Assembly (NCBI RefSeq): GCF_010183535.1
Contig: NW_026526025.1
Span: 248,001-312,000, forward strand
Length of the DNA stretch: 64,000 nucleotides
Reading direction: 5' to 3'
DNA from: Caenorhabditis remanei
Lineage: Eukaryota > Nematoda > Chromadorea > Rhabditida > Rhabditidae
Shown here: positions 9,681 to 18,861 of the stretch, in pieces
Layout of the letters: each line of letters starts with the position of its first letter
How positions within the stretch are numbered: the stretch's first letter is position 1
Notes under the pieces: model-generated
Seen by the model: the letters and a program-made list of their open reading frames with translations, nothing else
Databases searched by the model: none
Told to the model about the DNA's origin: nothing
Translations under genes and position numbers: made by a program

Positions 9681-11606
9681 CTTGCCGCTGTTTTGGATCC
9701 TATCATTCAAGATGATAATCAACAAGCTCTTGCCCCTGCCAAAGTCATAGAAATCGATGATAGTGGAGAAGAAAATAATGGAGAGATTATCGAAGCTGTT
9801 GTACCCAATGAGATGCAAAACCCACTGGTTAAACCAGATGATTGTAATGCCAGAAGCTTGCCTGGGAATAAAAACAAGACAAAACAGGATCGTAAGCGGA
9901 AAACTGATGTAAAGAAGAACAGTCCAAAAAGAAGAATGACAATCAGGAAAGCGCCGTCTACCCCCAATGCTGAGCCATCTACCTCCAATGCTCACGTTTC
10001 ACAAGTGAACAACACAACTGTCGAGACCCTGGCACTTGTTGATTTGAAGACTGCAATCGTTGACAAAGTTTCCAAAATATCCCCGAAGACAAAATCAATG
10101 GCAAGACTCCCTCAGGATCTGCAAGCGGAATTGTCCAATGTCAAAACGTTGAATGAACTCTATGAAACAGTCCACAAGTTTTTCCTCGAGTTACTCAAGG
10201 TGAACAGAGGGAGGAAAACTGAAGAGGTTTGTCAATTATTACAATGATTTTAGAACTTATTATTATTTTTATAGATCTACGCAGCAGTGAAGAGAAAACT
10301 GCGGAGTCTTGGATTATGCTGCGGAGAACTTCGAGAATACAAAGCCACCACGATGAGTTGTGAAGGAGGAAATTGCGATGGTATAAAAGCAAACGAATCC
10401 TATTATGGTTACAAAGAGGAGGACGGTGAAGAGTACTGTTATTGCGTCACATGTTTTGATGCCGATAGCATGGCAGCTACCTACCTGACGCTGCCCGAGG
10501 AGAAGGAAGTTCACAAAAATCGATTTGAAGAATGTTGTAATGTATCGATTGCGGAGCCCCTCATCGAATGCAATGCTTGCCGCAATTTCACCCATGAACC
10601 ATGCAAAGCGCTACAGGAAATCTCTATAATGTGCAACTGCGACGTAAATCCAATGTTTGATTTTGACAAGTTGCCGACCAACATGCTGACCAACTTTGTG
10701 GAAGAATCATTGAGCCAATTGAATTTCATCAAATTGTTGAAAGTTAGAATTGTCAGAAATGTGACAGCACTGGCACCGATTGGACAAAACATGAAATCGT
10801 TCTTGGAAAAATCGAAAATTTCGTTGCCGCAACAAATCCAATGCAAGGAGCGCAAAATTGTGGTATACCAGCAACAAGGAGCGGTCTTTGTAAATTTTCT
10901 TTCTTTCTCTGTCAAAGAATATGAGTCAGGCTGGATAGTGCTTTACTATCTTGATTCTGTGCAGCATCTGGAGTTGGATGACCCCAAGAAAAGAAGTGCC
11001 GTCTATCGAAAAGTTCTGAATGCTTATTTGAGTTATGCCGAAAATTGTGGCTATCAGATGGCTCATATTTGGGCGGATGCACCAAAAAAAGGAGTCGAAT
11101 TCTTTTTCAATGAGCGCCCAGAAAACCAACACTGGTGCACACAAGAACAGCTTGAAGGATTTTACAAGAAGATGTTGGAAGAAGGAGATCGATTCTATCG
11201 AATCGAATACAATTTCAAAAAGGCAAAAAGTTTTTCAAAACTATATGAAGTTCTGCAGTTTTCCGACTTTTTTATGGATTGTATGGAGGAGTATATTGGG
11301 TCGATGGACGGAAAAAATGTGACGTTCAAGGAGTTTAAAAGTCATCTGGTGAAGAAAGCGGAAAGTAGAGATGGTGCTCTTTTCTATATCAATTTGTGTG
11401 CGGATCCATTCAATGGAGAAGTCAATATTACTGATGTCGATGAAGAGATAAAATGCAATTTTGCCGTCTCTAAGGAAGACTGGATCAATTTCCAGTTTCA
11501 GAACAAGTTAACATTTGATACTCGTCGAAACGCACAATTTGCGACTATCAAAACAATTGAAGCTCTCAATAACACAATTGAGCTATTTGAAGATACTGCC
11601 GAATGA
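9681..11606 (+). pseudogene. CBP/p300-like gene, 3' part with KAT11-type HAT domain
   Basis: This continues exon 2 (to 10226), then a 48-bp intron (10227-10274) and a last exon 10275-11606, all in phase. It starts with an acidic/basic linker containing KRKTDVKKNSPKRR (possible nuclear localisation). A segment resembling the end of a bromodomain leads into LGLCCGEL, like the LGYCCGRK of p300. A cysteine-rich RING/PHD-like region follows, then the acetyltransferase core. Residues known to matter in human p300 have counterparts: Asp in YYLDSV (near 10950), Arg in RSAVY (near 10995), Trp in HIWAD (near 11068) and Tyr in FYKKM (near 11162). The p300 Trp before that Tyr is Phe here. The protein ends right after the HAT region (RRNAQFATIKTIEAL), so ZZ and TAZ2 domains are absent. 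It looks like a shortened paralog of cbp-1, now split by the LTR element. Confidence 0.8.
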
Positions 11607-11815
11607 TCAATGAGGATAAGGAAATTACACGTCAACGAGTTCCAACGAAGAAACATTCTTGTTCAGATTTTTGACTTCTAAATTAATATAATACTTTGCC
11701 ATGATATTGTTCACGTAAAAGTTTTTATGATTTAACTTTTTAGCTTTCACTTTCTGTTAAATAATTTTAATATATAAATTGATATTTGTAAAAATTTTGG
11801 TTTTTAGTTCATTAT
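11607..11815 (+). other. 3' flank of the CBP-like gene
   Basis: AT-rich sequence after the stop codon, with AATATA/ATAAAT-type words that could serve polyadenylation (for example near 11755-11780). No gene seen. Confidence 0.4.
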
Positions 11816-12440
11816 TTTCAGACCTTAAAGAATTCGAATCTGCAAGAAAAATCTGGACAGAGAGACCTTGATGACGACTGTTTATTTTTGTGTATTTTAT
11901 GTTGTTTTATAGTTTGTTTCACTGTTTTAGGCTCTTTTGGACTGTTCCACCGCAAGTTCTCAACCACTTTTAATTCCAAGTTGGTTGACTCTTCGGGACG
12001 AAGCAGTTCTCGAGAGGAGGGGAGAGCCTTAGGGAAACCCTTCGGAAAGTGGTCTCTAACTTGATCTCTTACATAGAGTTTCGAGGACGAAACCTTCTTT
12101 CCAAAGAGGGGAGGATGTCACAGGCCAGTCTCTGACCTGTCTCTACTCTCTTTTCCTCGGGTTCTCTCTCGACTGAGATGACGTATTGCTCTCGGCTCAG
12201 CGGGGCGTAAACAACCCAGCGGCCGGCCGAGAGTCCCCTTTTCTCCTCTTGACATTTTTAGTTTCTATACTGGTGCGGGTGAAGGACGGCAAGTCCTTCT
12301 CCTTGCTATACCGGGAAATAAATGATTGCAATCATAAACTAAATGTGTACCTAAAACAGACTGAAATGTTAAAATACAGAGCAGGCGCAATCTGGTATTT
12401 TACAGTACTGTGAATCTATTACTATAATTCGATGTAACAG
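11816..12440 (+). mobile_element. 3' end and LTR of a Ty3/gypsy-like element (remnant)
   Basis: The stretch TTCGAGGACGAAACC (about 12078-12095) followed by a purine tract (AAAGAGGGGAGGA) is the usual look of the 3' end of gypsy-type elements. An LTR would start directly after it at 12116 (TGTCACAGG) and run to about 12440 (...TGTAACA), with AATAAA near 12319. No gag or pol frame remains here. The left limit is uncertain; no copy of the other LTR is in the window. Confidence 0.55.
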
Positions 12441-12646
12441 ACGTCAGTCACCAAAATTTGGTGCCGGAAACTGTTCTTCAGTCCACGTCTGTCACCGATA
12501 AGGTGCAGGAAAGGAATGGCAGTGTTATACTACTATTTGATGTAACAGACGTCAGTCACCAAAGTTTGGTGCCGGAAACTGCTCTTCAGACCACGTCTGT
12601 CACCGATAAGGTGCAGGAAAGGAATGGAAATATTATACTATTATGT
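12431..12646 (+). repeat. 108-bp tandem duplication with PBS-like word
   Basis: Two units start GATGTAACAGACGTCAGTCA at 12431 and 12539. Each contains TTTGGTGCCGGAAACTG, which resembles a retroelement primer-binding site just behind an LTR, and the inverted pair ACAGACGT/ACGTCTGT. The units differ at a few positions, so the duplication is not brand new. Confidence 0.75.
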
Positions 12647-13261
12647 CTTATAAAAGTTCTAGGTTATTTACACTATTACACAAGAACTACGATAGACACA
12701 ACAACAGCAAAGACAATGAGGAAGATAATTTGGTTTTTGGCTAAGTTAAATGAAATAAATTTTTAGACGGGTTTGTTTTTGTTTTGTTTTTGTATATATT
12801 TTTTTTCAAAAGGTATTTCAAAATGGGGGGGGGGGGGGGGGGGGAGAATAAATAAATATAGAGCGGAAAGGAAAGAGCTAGTAAAAAGGAAGAAAGAGAG
12901 AGAGAGAGTAATTGAATCCCCTTTTTTTTCCAAAATATATAGATTTTTTTTTCTAAAATTATATGGGATTCTTCTTACTTCTTAGATTTTTAGAATTAGC
13001 AAAGAAACTAACTGATGATCCGATGTTGTTCCTTTGGCGCGGCAGCTGGTTCCGAAGCACGGCACACTTGTTCAAACAGGAATACAGTAGCAGAGTAGGG
13101 AAGTTGGGGCACGGGGTTTTGAGGTTGGAGATTGAAGTTTGGTTGGGGGGCAAAAGAGCACAATTCGTATGTCGGGTGACGGAATGAATGGTTGAATGAT
13201 TGGTCTTCTCCTTGCTCTCGTGGGATTAGGGGCGTGGTTGTGGTCCCCTCTCCCCTCTTTG
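12647..13261. other. Intergenic, with a 20-nt G homopolymer
   Basis: No gene supported. It contains a run of 20 G at 12825-12844, a GA microsatellite near 12893-12907, and GC-richer DNA from 13020. Short frames on both strands lack any recognisable domain. Confidence 0.4.
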
Positions 13262-13380
13262 GTCCACCTTCTCCAATTATCCAATCCACCTGCTCCAGTT
13301 GTATAATCCACCTGCTTCCGTTGCATACTCCATCTGCTTCAATTATCCGATTTTGTCGGTCCACCTGCTCCAATTATATT
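13262..13380 (+). repeat. Degenerate ~22-bp minisatellite
   Basis: About five imperfect units built on TCCACCTGCTCCAATTAT, some extended by 8-10 bases. Units differ by several substitutions. Confidence 0.65.
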
Positions 13381-14739
13381 TCCTTTCACGGCTTTCCTTT
13401 TCCGCCTCTAGTACGATGTGGTTTTCAATTATACTTCCATTCTCAGCTTTACTTTTCCGGTGTGTGAATTCGTAGTTTCGTATATCTGAATAACTGATTA
13501 GTTTTCTTTCCAAAAGATTTGTGGTCGCCTTGGTCCTGGACTACTGTAGGTCTTTCCATTGGGCGGTGCTGTCCAATGAAGGATCCAGAGTGTTTTTCCC
13601 CAGGCCTACTGTATCTATTACTGGTACCCTTCCGGAGTTTTTGTTCCGAGGTTAGGTATTTCTGAATGAAAAAAAAATGATTTTGGTTGTAGTCTTTGGT
13701 CAGAGACTAGGAAGAGATTGACTAAATCTCTTTGGACTCAGAATTTAATTTTGAAAAATGTGAATTTTTATTTGCACCAAGAAAGTTTAAGAATTTTGAA
13801 GTCAGCGGCTCATCCCATTGAGTTTTCCCCGCTTTGAGTCCGGTTCTCTATTATTCGGCAGGGTACGACGGAGTTATGACACGTGTTTTTTAGAAAATCA
13901 GAGCGTTTTTCGACTAATCTTCTTCTTTTAACCCGAAATTAGTAGAGTCGTCCATTCTTGTATGGATGCAAGATGGTAAGGTGAGTAATGTCTAGAGAAG
14001 ACCAATTCTTCTAGCGCTCACCCAACCGAACTTCTCTACGGTTCCTCTTCTATGCTTCAAATGTTGCCGGTCTTACAAAAATCTACGGTATCCAGCCCGG
14101 ATAAAAAAAAAGGAAGGAACTGATGTCCTTAATATCAAAATAGCTGTTTCAAAAAAAATGGTGAAGTGAAGGCTTGACGCCCTATTCACAATTTGGTGAA
14201 ATCAAGAGGAACCCATTGTTTTTATAACAAAAAAAAATATTTCTCCATGCCTGGTCATAAAAGGTTGGGAGCCTTTTATGCTGGATATGGTATCGGCCTG
14301 GGTCGGGTCGATCCACCAGGGGTCGTACAAGTTAAAGGGTGTTTGGTGTAGGGGGTAATTGGTGTAGCGGTTTAGAGTAAAGAAAAAGGTAGAAGGAGAG
14401 AATTTAAGAGATGAGAGAGAATGTGAGAATATGAATGTAGAATGGGGTAAAAGTCAAGAGGAACTACGAACTATTGCCGAATAGAGATTTTTATCAGAGA
14501 TTTTTTTCATTATATTTCGAAAGTGACCATCCAGAATTCCTTGGAAAACTCTACTTTACCTACGACTATGGTAGAGGGGATATCTTGTGTGGAAGAATGT
14601 GGTTAGCTATTCCTCATTACTCCCGAGCGGTTTCCAATCTCTGAACTTCGGTAACCTTCACCAGATACCACTTCCAAGGATGATACACGACCACATTTGA
14701 GTTAACAGAAAAGAAATTACTAATTTGATTAATGAATTA
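13381..14739. other. Intergenic, old transposon debris suspected
   Basis: No frame of note. The GC-rich stretch around 14280-14330 (GGCCTGGGTCGGGTCGATCC) and a small hairpin (CATAAAAGGTTGGGAGCCTTTTATG, described here only in part: CATAAAAGG pairs with CCTTTTATG at about 14256-14280) are the only structures. The maT element is inserted at its right end. Confidence 0.35.
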
Positions 14740-16043
14740 CAGGGTGCGGCAGAATTACCCGCACAAGCTATAAGTGCTATATCTAAAAAAGTAAAAGTCA
14801 GAAAACCATGGGAATCAACAAAAAGTTTATTCATGACCATATCAACAATTATCAGCTAATCTTGTTCCATCCGACCTCCTCTCTTTTCGATGACAGCACG
14901 AAGACGTCTAGGGTAGGCATCGATGGTTGCACGCAGGTACTCCGGAGACAAAGCGTCTCATTCCTTGACCAGGGTCTTCTTCAGCGCCTCGATACTTGAG
15001 TGGGGTTTAGCGTTGACCTTGTTTTGTAAAACCCCCCAGATGGAGTAGTCCAAAGGATTGAGGTCTGGCGAGGACGGTGGCCATTCGTCCTTCGGGATGA
15101 ACGCAGGCAAATGGGTTTCGCACCACTGTTGCGACAACTTGGCAGTGTGTGCTGGTGCGCCGTCTTGTTGGAACACCCAGCGACGTCCATTGAAGTGCTT
15201 CTGGGCCCAGGGAAGAAGTGTCTTTTCCAAAATCTGCGAAATGTAGACTTCTTTATTGATTTTGACTCCCTGATCGACAAAAAGCAATGGTGACTTGCCA
15301 TCAGCACACACTGCTCCAAAAACCATCACACTAGCGGGATGAGAAGCTTGATGAATGGTCCTTCCGTTTGCAAAAGCTTCCTCAGATGTCTCAGCTAGTA
15401 CTCGATGATTTTGAGGATTTAATTCGGCCTGTACCGTAAACAGCTTCTCGTCGGAGAACACTGTCACCAAGTGTTCACCATTGCGCGTGCGCTGAAGGAG
15501 CTTTTTTGACCTTTCGAGCCGTTTCTTCGTTGTAGCTTCCGAGAGAATGGCTGCTTTTCTTACACGGTAGCAGGTAAGTTTCAGCTTGTCTTTGACAATC
15601 CTTCCCATCGAACGTGAACTAATTTTCATACCTTTCGCCATTTTTCTGATGCTCCGATGTGGATTTCTTCTGATTCTCTCTTTCACAGCTTTAATCCGAT
15701 CTGGAGTCACGACTGTTGGTTTTCTGCCTCTCCCACATCTATCCAAAAACGTGCCAAGCTTTTTGAAACGAGAAATCGAATCATAGACGGTTCTACTTGG
15801 GACTCCGAGCCGTTTAATGATGTCAACCGGAGGGACTCCTGCTTTGAAAAGGTTCAAAATAGAAGAGCGATGTGGACTCGGCGGTGCCATTTACCTAAAA
15901 CAAAACCGATCAATCTGAAATTTGGCACAATGATAAAAAATGAAATAATTAACAAAAATTTAAATAATACGCGCGCCAGAATTGCGTCAATCGCCTTGCT
16001 TTATGGCGCCAAACTTTTGTGCGGGTAATTCTGCCGCACCCTG
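14740..16043 (-). mobile_element. maT-type (Tc1/mariner, DD37D) DNA transposon
   Basis: A 1,304-bp element bounded by perfect 27-bp inverted repeats beginning CAGGGTGCGGCAGAATTACC (14740-14766 and 16017-16043) and by TA duplications (14738-14739, 16044-16045). It contains one transposase frame on the minus strand. Size, repeats and the catalytic spacing fit the maT group known from insects and Caenorhabditis. Confidence 0.93.
14856..15890 (-). pseudogene. maT transposase with one premature TGA
   Basis: The frame opens at the ATG at 15890 and is uninterrupted to a TGA at 14958-14960, giving 310 residues. An N-terminal helix-turn-helix pair (residues about 1-115, including IIKRLGVPSRTVYDSI) would bind the terminal repeats. 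The DDE/D core follows: first Asp in VFSDEKLF, second in QQDGAPAH, third in PDLNPLDYSIW. There are 37 residues between the second and third, the DD37D spacing. After the TGA the same frame stays open for 33 more codons to TAG at 14856 and still reads like a transposase C-terminus. The simplest view is a full-length gene disabled by one nonsense change, probably from a Trp codon. All catalytic residues are present, so decay is recent. Confidence 0.88.
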
Positions 16044-16045
16044 TA

Positions 16046-16540
16046 ATGACGGAATTATATTTTGTGTCTATGACAGGATGGTTCCAAAATTGCCCTCTGG
16101 TCTCTCTACATGAATCGTGAGATCATATTAGAGTTCGAGAGGGACCTCCATGTTAGATGCCACCCGAAGGGGGATCTAATTTAAAATTTAGTTCCTGTAA
16201 TACACAACAAAACACAATGTCCTCTAGATAATTACTAATTTATTAAAAGAAAATAAAAGGTAAATGGAAAAAGGTTAAATGTAAAATAGAGAAAATAGAG
16301 ATAGATAAAGATGAATAAAGATAAAGAAATGAATAGAGAAGTACATAAAAAGAAAGAGTTACATATAAAAGAATAAAATGAGATAAATACTTAATGTAAA
16401 TAACCAGAAGATTATAGTGGTGTGAGTTAGGGCCTGCTGGCCCCAGACTGGCGTGGCCTCGCGTTCTGCCTCCTCCTAGTGGGAGGGGCGGAGTCAGAGG
16501 GCGTGGCATTCTTCTTCTTGCCCAGAAGTCCGCGGCGCGT
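16046..16540. other. Intergenic, purine-rich AT DNA up to the capsid-gene junction
   Basis: Nothing clearly coding. 16230-16400 is a purine-rich run of GATAAA/AGAAATG-like words. 16430-16530 is GC-rich. The change to capsid-gene sequence falls near 16541-16560, which may be the broken edge of the Maverick-type block. Confidence 0.4.
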
Positions 16541-16544
16541 CACA

Positions 16545-17660
16545 GTATTCACTTTTAAAATAACCGGTGAAGGTGGTACACCCATACCATCAACTGACAC
16601 AAAATTGTATGCACCCATCAACAATATAGCTCACTCGATCGTCAAGAATTTCACAGTACACATCAATTCTCAGTTGGTCTATCACAACTCTATGAATTAT
16701 GCATACAAGAGTTATTTTGAAAACTTGTTAATGTACAGTAAAGAGCAGAAAAATTCAACACTGAGTGTTTCTGGGTATACACACGAAGATACCATCGATC
16801 ATAAGGAAAGCCATGGCTTTCTTACCCGATGTAGATGGGTCAAAGACGGTAAATCTATGCAAGTTGCCGCAAACATTTCGATTGATTTGACCAACCAACC
16901 CCGTGTATTGTTAAACAATTGCAATATGAAATTAACAGCGTACCCAAATTCTGACTCTTTTCTAATTGATAACTATGAAAACTCTGGTGTTAAATATGAA
17001 TTACACATTGAAGATGTTCACTGTCGTGTAAACGAGTTGGAACTCGCAGATGGACTTGCCAATGAAATTGAAGCTGCTTTGATTGAACACAAATTATTCC
17101 AATACCCCCTTATTAGTTCGCAAGTTCGATCGTTTTACATTAGTGAAGGTCGTAACGATGCTCCGGCAAACACCTTATTCACTAGTAAAATGCCTCGTCG
17201 TATATTCATGGGACTCGTGAGTGCGGCAGCTATTAGCGGAGACTATAACTTATCACCCTTCAACTTCAAACCGTTTGGAATTCGAGATGTTCACATAGAT
17301 TTTTGTGGTGTCACACTGCCTGGAAGACCAATGAATTTGGACTTTAGCATGGGAAAATGTGTAGAACCCTACCTTATGCTACAAGAAGCATTAGGTCACA
17401 ATCGCAATAACACTACTTGTAACTCTATAAGTTTTGACCAATTCAAAGGGAAGGGGTTCACCATTTTTGGGTTTGAATTGAGCCCCGTTGCTAAAGATAC
17501 ATCGCTTTTCGAGCTTGTAAGACCTACAAATGTGTCTATTCGTTTGAATTTTAACGAACTTACACCTACCGGAGGTCTTTATTGTATTGTATATGCAGAA
17601 TTTGATCAACTTGTAGGTGTTGATTACCAGCGAAATCCGGTTATTGATACAACTGTATAA
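16545..17660 (+). CDS. Maverick/Polinton-type major capsid protein, 5' truncated
   Basis: The readable part is about 370 residues and closely follows the double jelly-roll major capsid protein of Maverick/Polinton elements. Landmarks: the FKITG...G start segment, YAPINNIAHSIVKNFTVHIN, NYAYKSYFENLL followed by YSKEQKN, and a C-terminal half with FGIRDVHIDFCG and FNELTPTGGLYCIVYAEFDQL. The frame is open further upstream to a GTG near 16479, but that part (GC-rich) does not look like capsid, and no ATG precedes the conserved region. The first Met is deep inside it (NSMNY). So the N-terminus is missing or lies in an unseen exon; CACAG at about 16541-16545 could be an acceptor. It ends TAA at 17660 with AATAAA soon after. 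It would form the virion shell. Confidence 0.8.
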   Translation, partial: VFTFKITGEGGTPIPSTDTKLYAPINNIAHSIVKNFTVHINSQLVYHNSMNYAYKSYFENLLMYSKEQKNSTLSVSGYTHEDTIDHKESHGFLTRCRWVKDGKSMQVAANISIDLTNQPRVLLNNCNMKLTAYPNSDSFLIDNYENSGVKYELHIEDVHCRVNELELADGLANEIEAALIEHKLFQYPLISSQVRSFYISEGRNDAPANTLFTSKMPRRIFMGLVSAAAISGDYNLSPFNFKPFGIRDVHIDFCGVTLPGRPMNLDFSMGKCVEPYLMLQEALGHNRNNTTCNSISFDQFKGKGFTIFGFELSPVAKDTSLFELVRPTNVSIRLNFNELTPTGGLYCIVYAEFDQLVGVDYQRNPVIDTTV

Positions 17661-17719
17661 TTTTTTTTTAAATAAATAATTTTTTCAAAAAAACATTTTT
17701 TTACACACAACTTATGAAT

Positions 17720-18277
17720 TTAGTACAATTTGAATAAAACGACGTGCCAATGTTTCGACTTTTCCGTCGTATCCGGTCTATATCCAACAGTTTGACCAAC
17801 TCTTGTTATTCGATTTGCGATAAAAAGTAGAGCGTGCATTCTTTCGGCCCTTTCGATTCTCAAACGTTCCCGTGTTTCTTCTTCTGTTTCTTCTTCTATA
17901 TTATGGGCCAAATCAATTGGATACAAACTCCCTGGTTTATTTTTAATGTACACATATGGTCCATTTGGGTTTTTCACATGTATAGCCCACTCACGATGTA
18001 GGTATTCTGGAATATTTTGCCAAAGCCCATCTTGCAACCAATGTTCGTCACGTGGTCTAAAAGATACACAACTTTAAGAAATGAATATACCCGGGATTTA
18101 AAAAAAATTTACTTACTCTAAAACAATTTGCGGGACACCATACACTGTGCAGCGTCGATGACGTAAACGTAAATTCATAGGTCCGATTGCTTCTAGTTGT
18201 GCATTTAACACACGTGAAGAAAGTTGACGCCAGTTTGGGAAAGCAATATCTAAAAACTGGTCAAAAGAAGACAACAT
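17720..18277 (-). CDS. Unknown two-exon gene in the capsid block (165 aa)
   Basis: Exon 1 is 18277-18117 and exon 2 is 18056-17720, joined in phase over a 60-bp intron (GTAAGT to TTTTAG). The predicted protein is soluble, with an aromatic segment (EHWLQDGLWQNIPEYLHREW) and a charged helix (EEETEEETRERLRIERAERM) in the middle. No signal peptide or membrane segment is seen, and I recognise no family. It lies tail to tail with the capsid gene (59 bp between stops) and its start is 68 bp from the stop of the next gene. That packing suggests it belongs to the Maverick-type element, perhaps a structural or accessory protein, but this is context only. Confidence 0.65.
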
Positions 18278-18345
18278 TTTGCACAAGTTTTGAAATTTCG
18301 ACTCTTTATATACAAGTCAAAGGACCGCCCACTATATTAAATATT

Positions 18346-18834
18346 CTATACACAAGAAGTAATTCGGACGGCACAAACTTCAATGGGGTGGTACCGTCCT
18401 AAAACATCAAAAATTATAGGAGAATAAGGGTAATTTATAGTGTATGCATAATCTTCCTTGTATATTTCTTCGACTGTTTTTGTAGTTGTAGGCATTCTCG
18501 TTGAAGTTGTATGGTATTCTCTGTAAGTGGATTTTTCTTTTGTTGGTTAAATAAGAATGAAACTCACGGTACGATAATAGGCAAAGGTATTGTTGTGTAA
18601 GTAATGGTGTTCCATATATGTAATACTTGAGGTTGATTTAAAAATTTTGTATATTTTTCAGTGACGTGTGGTGATAAATTTTCAACAAAATCTCCTCTAT
18701 ATCGCATGTAGTCTTTAAGATAAAAGTCCATTTCCTGAAATTTTAAATTGTTTGTAATTTTGGTACAAAAAGCTTACTGGTCTGCAGGGAGGTGTTAGCC
18801 AATACGGTGGACGAGGTGTACGAAAACGGGTCAT
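18346..18834 (-). CDS. Unknown three-exon gene in the capsid block (132 aa)
   Basis: Exons 18834-18778, 18734-18568 and 18520-18346 join in phase. Introns are 43 and 47 bp, with donors GTAAGC and GTGAGT and acceptors TTTCAG and TTACAG. It starts MTRFRTPRPPYWLTPPCRP, then has a Tyr-rich helical part (FYLKDYMRYRGDF) and a Thr-rich stretch before the tail YPYSPIIFDVLGRYHP. No recognisable domain, signal or membrane segment. The three consistent junctions make it a real gene model rather than chance. Its start codon is 27 bp from the stop of the innexin-like gene. Confidence 0.6.
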
Positions 18835-18861
18835 AATGACGGATAGAGTAGTGCTTCCGAT

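Noticed and set aside
13008..13467. Overlapping Pro/Ser-rich frames on both strands
   Set aside because: They follow the GC-rich minisatellite region, overlap each other and have no domain or splice structure.
15657..16028. Plus-strand frame of 123 residues over the maT element
   Set aside because: Antisense to the transposase and its terminal repeat; no own features.
16479..16544. Extension of the capsid protein to a GTG start at 16479
   Set aside because: The GC-rich extension does not resemble capsid N-termini and starts at GTG, which is not credible for a nematode gene.
16427..16624. Minus-strand 65-residue frame with a basic C-terminus
   Set aside because: It overlaps the capsid frame, has no recognisable domain and straddles the presumed breakpoint. 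It could be a fragment of another gene's end but cannot be supported.
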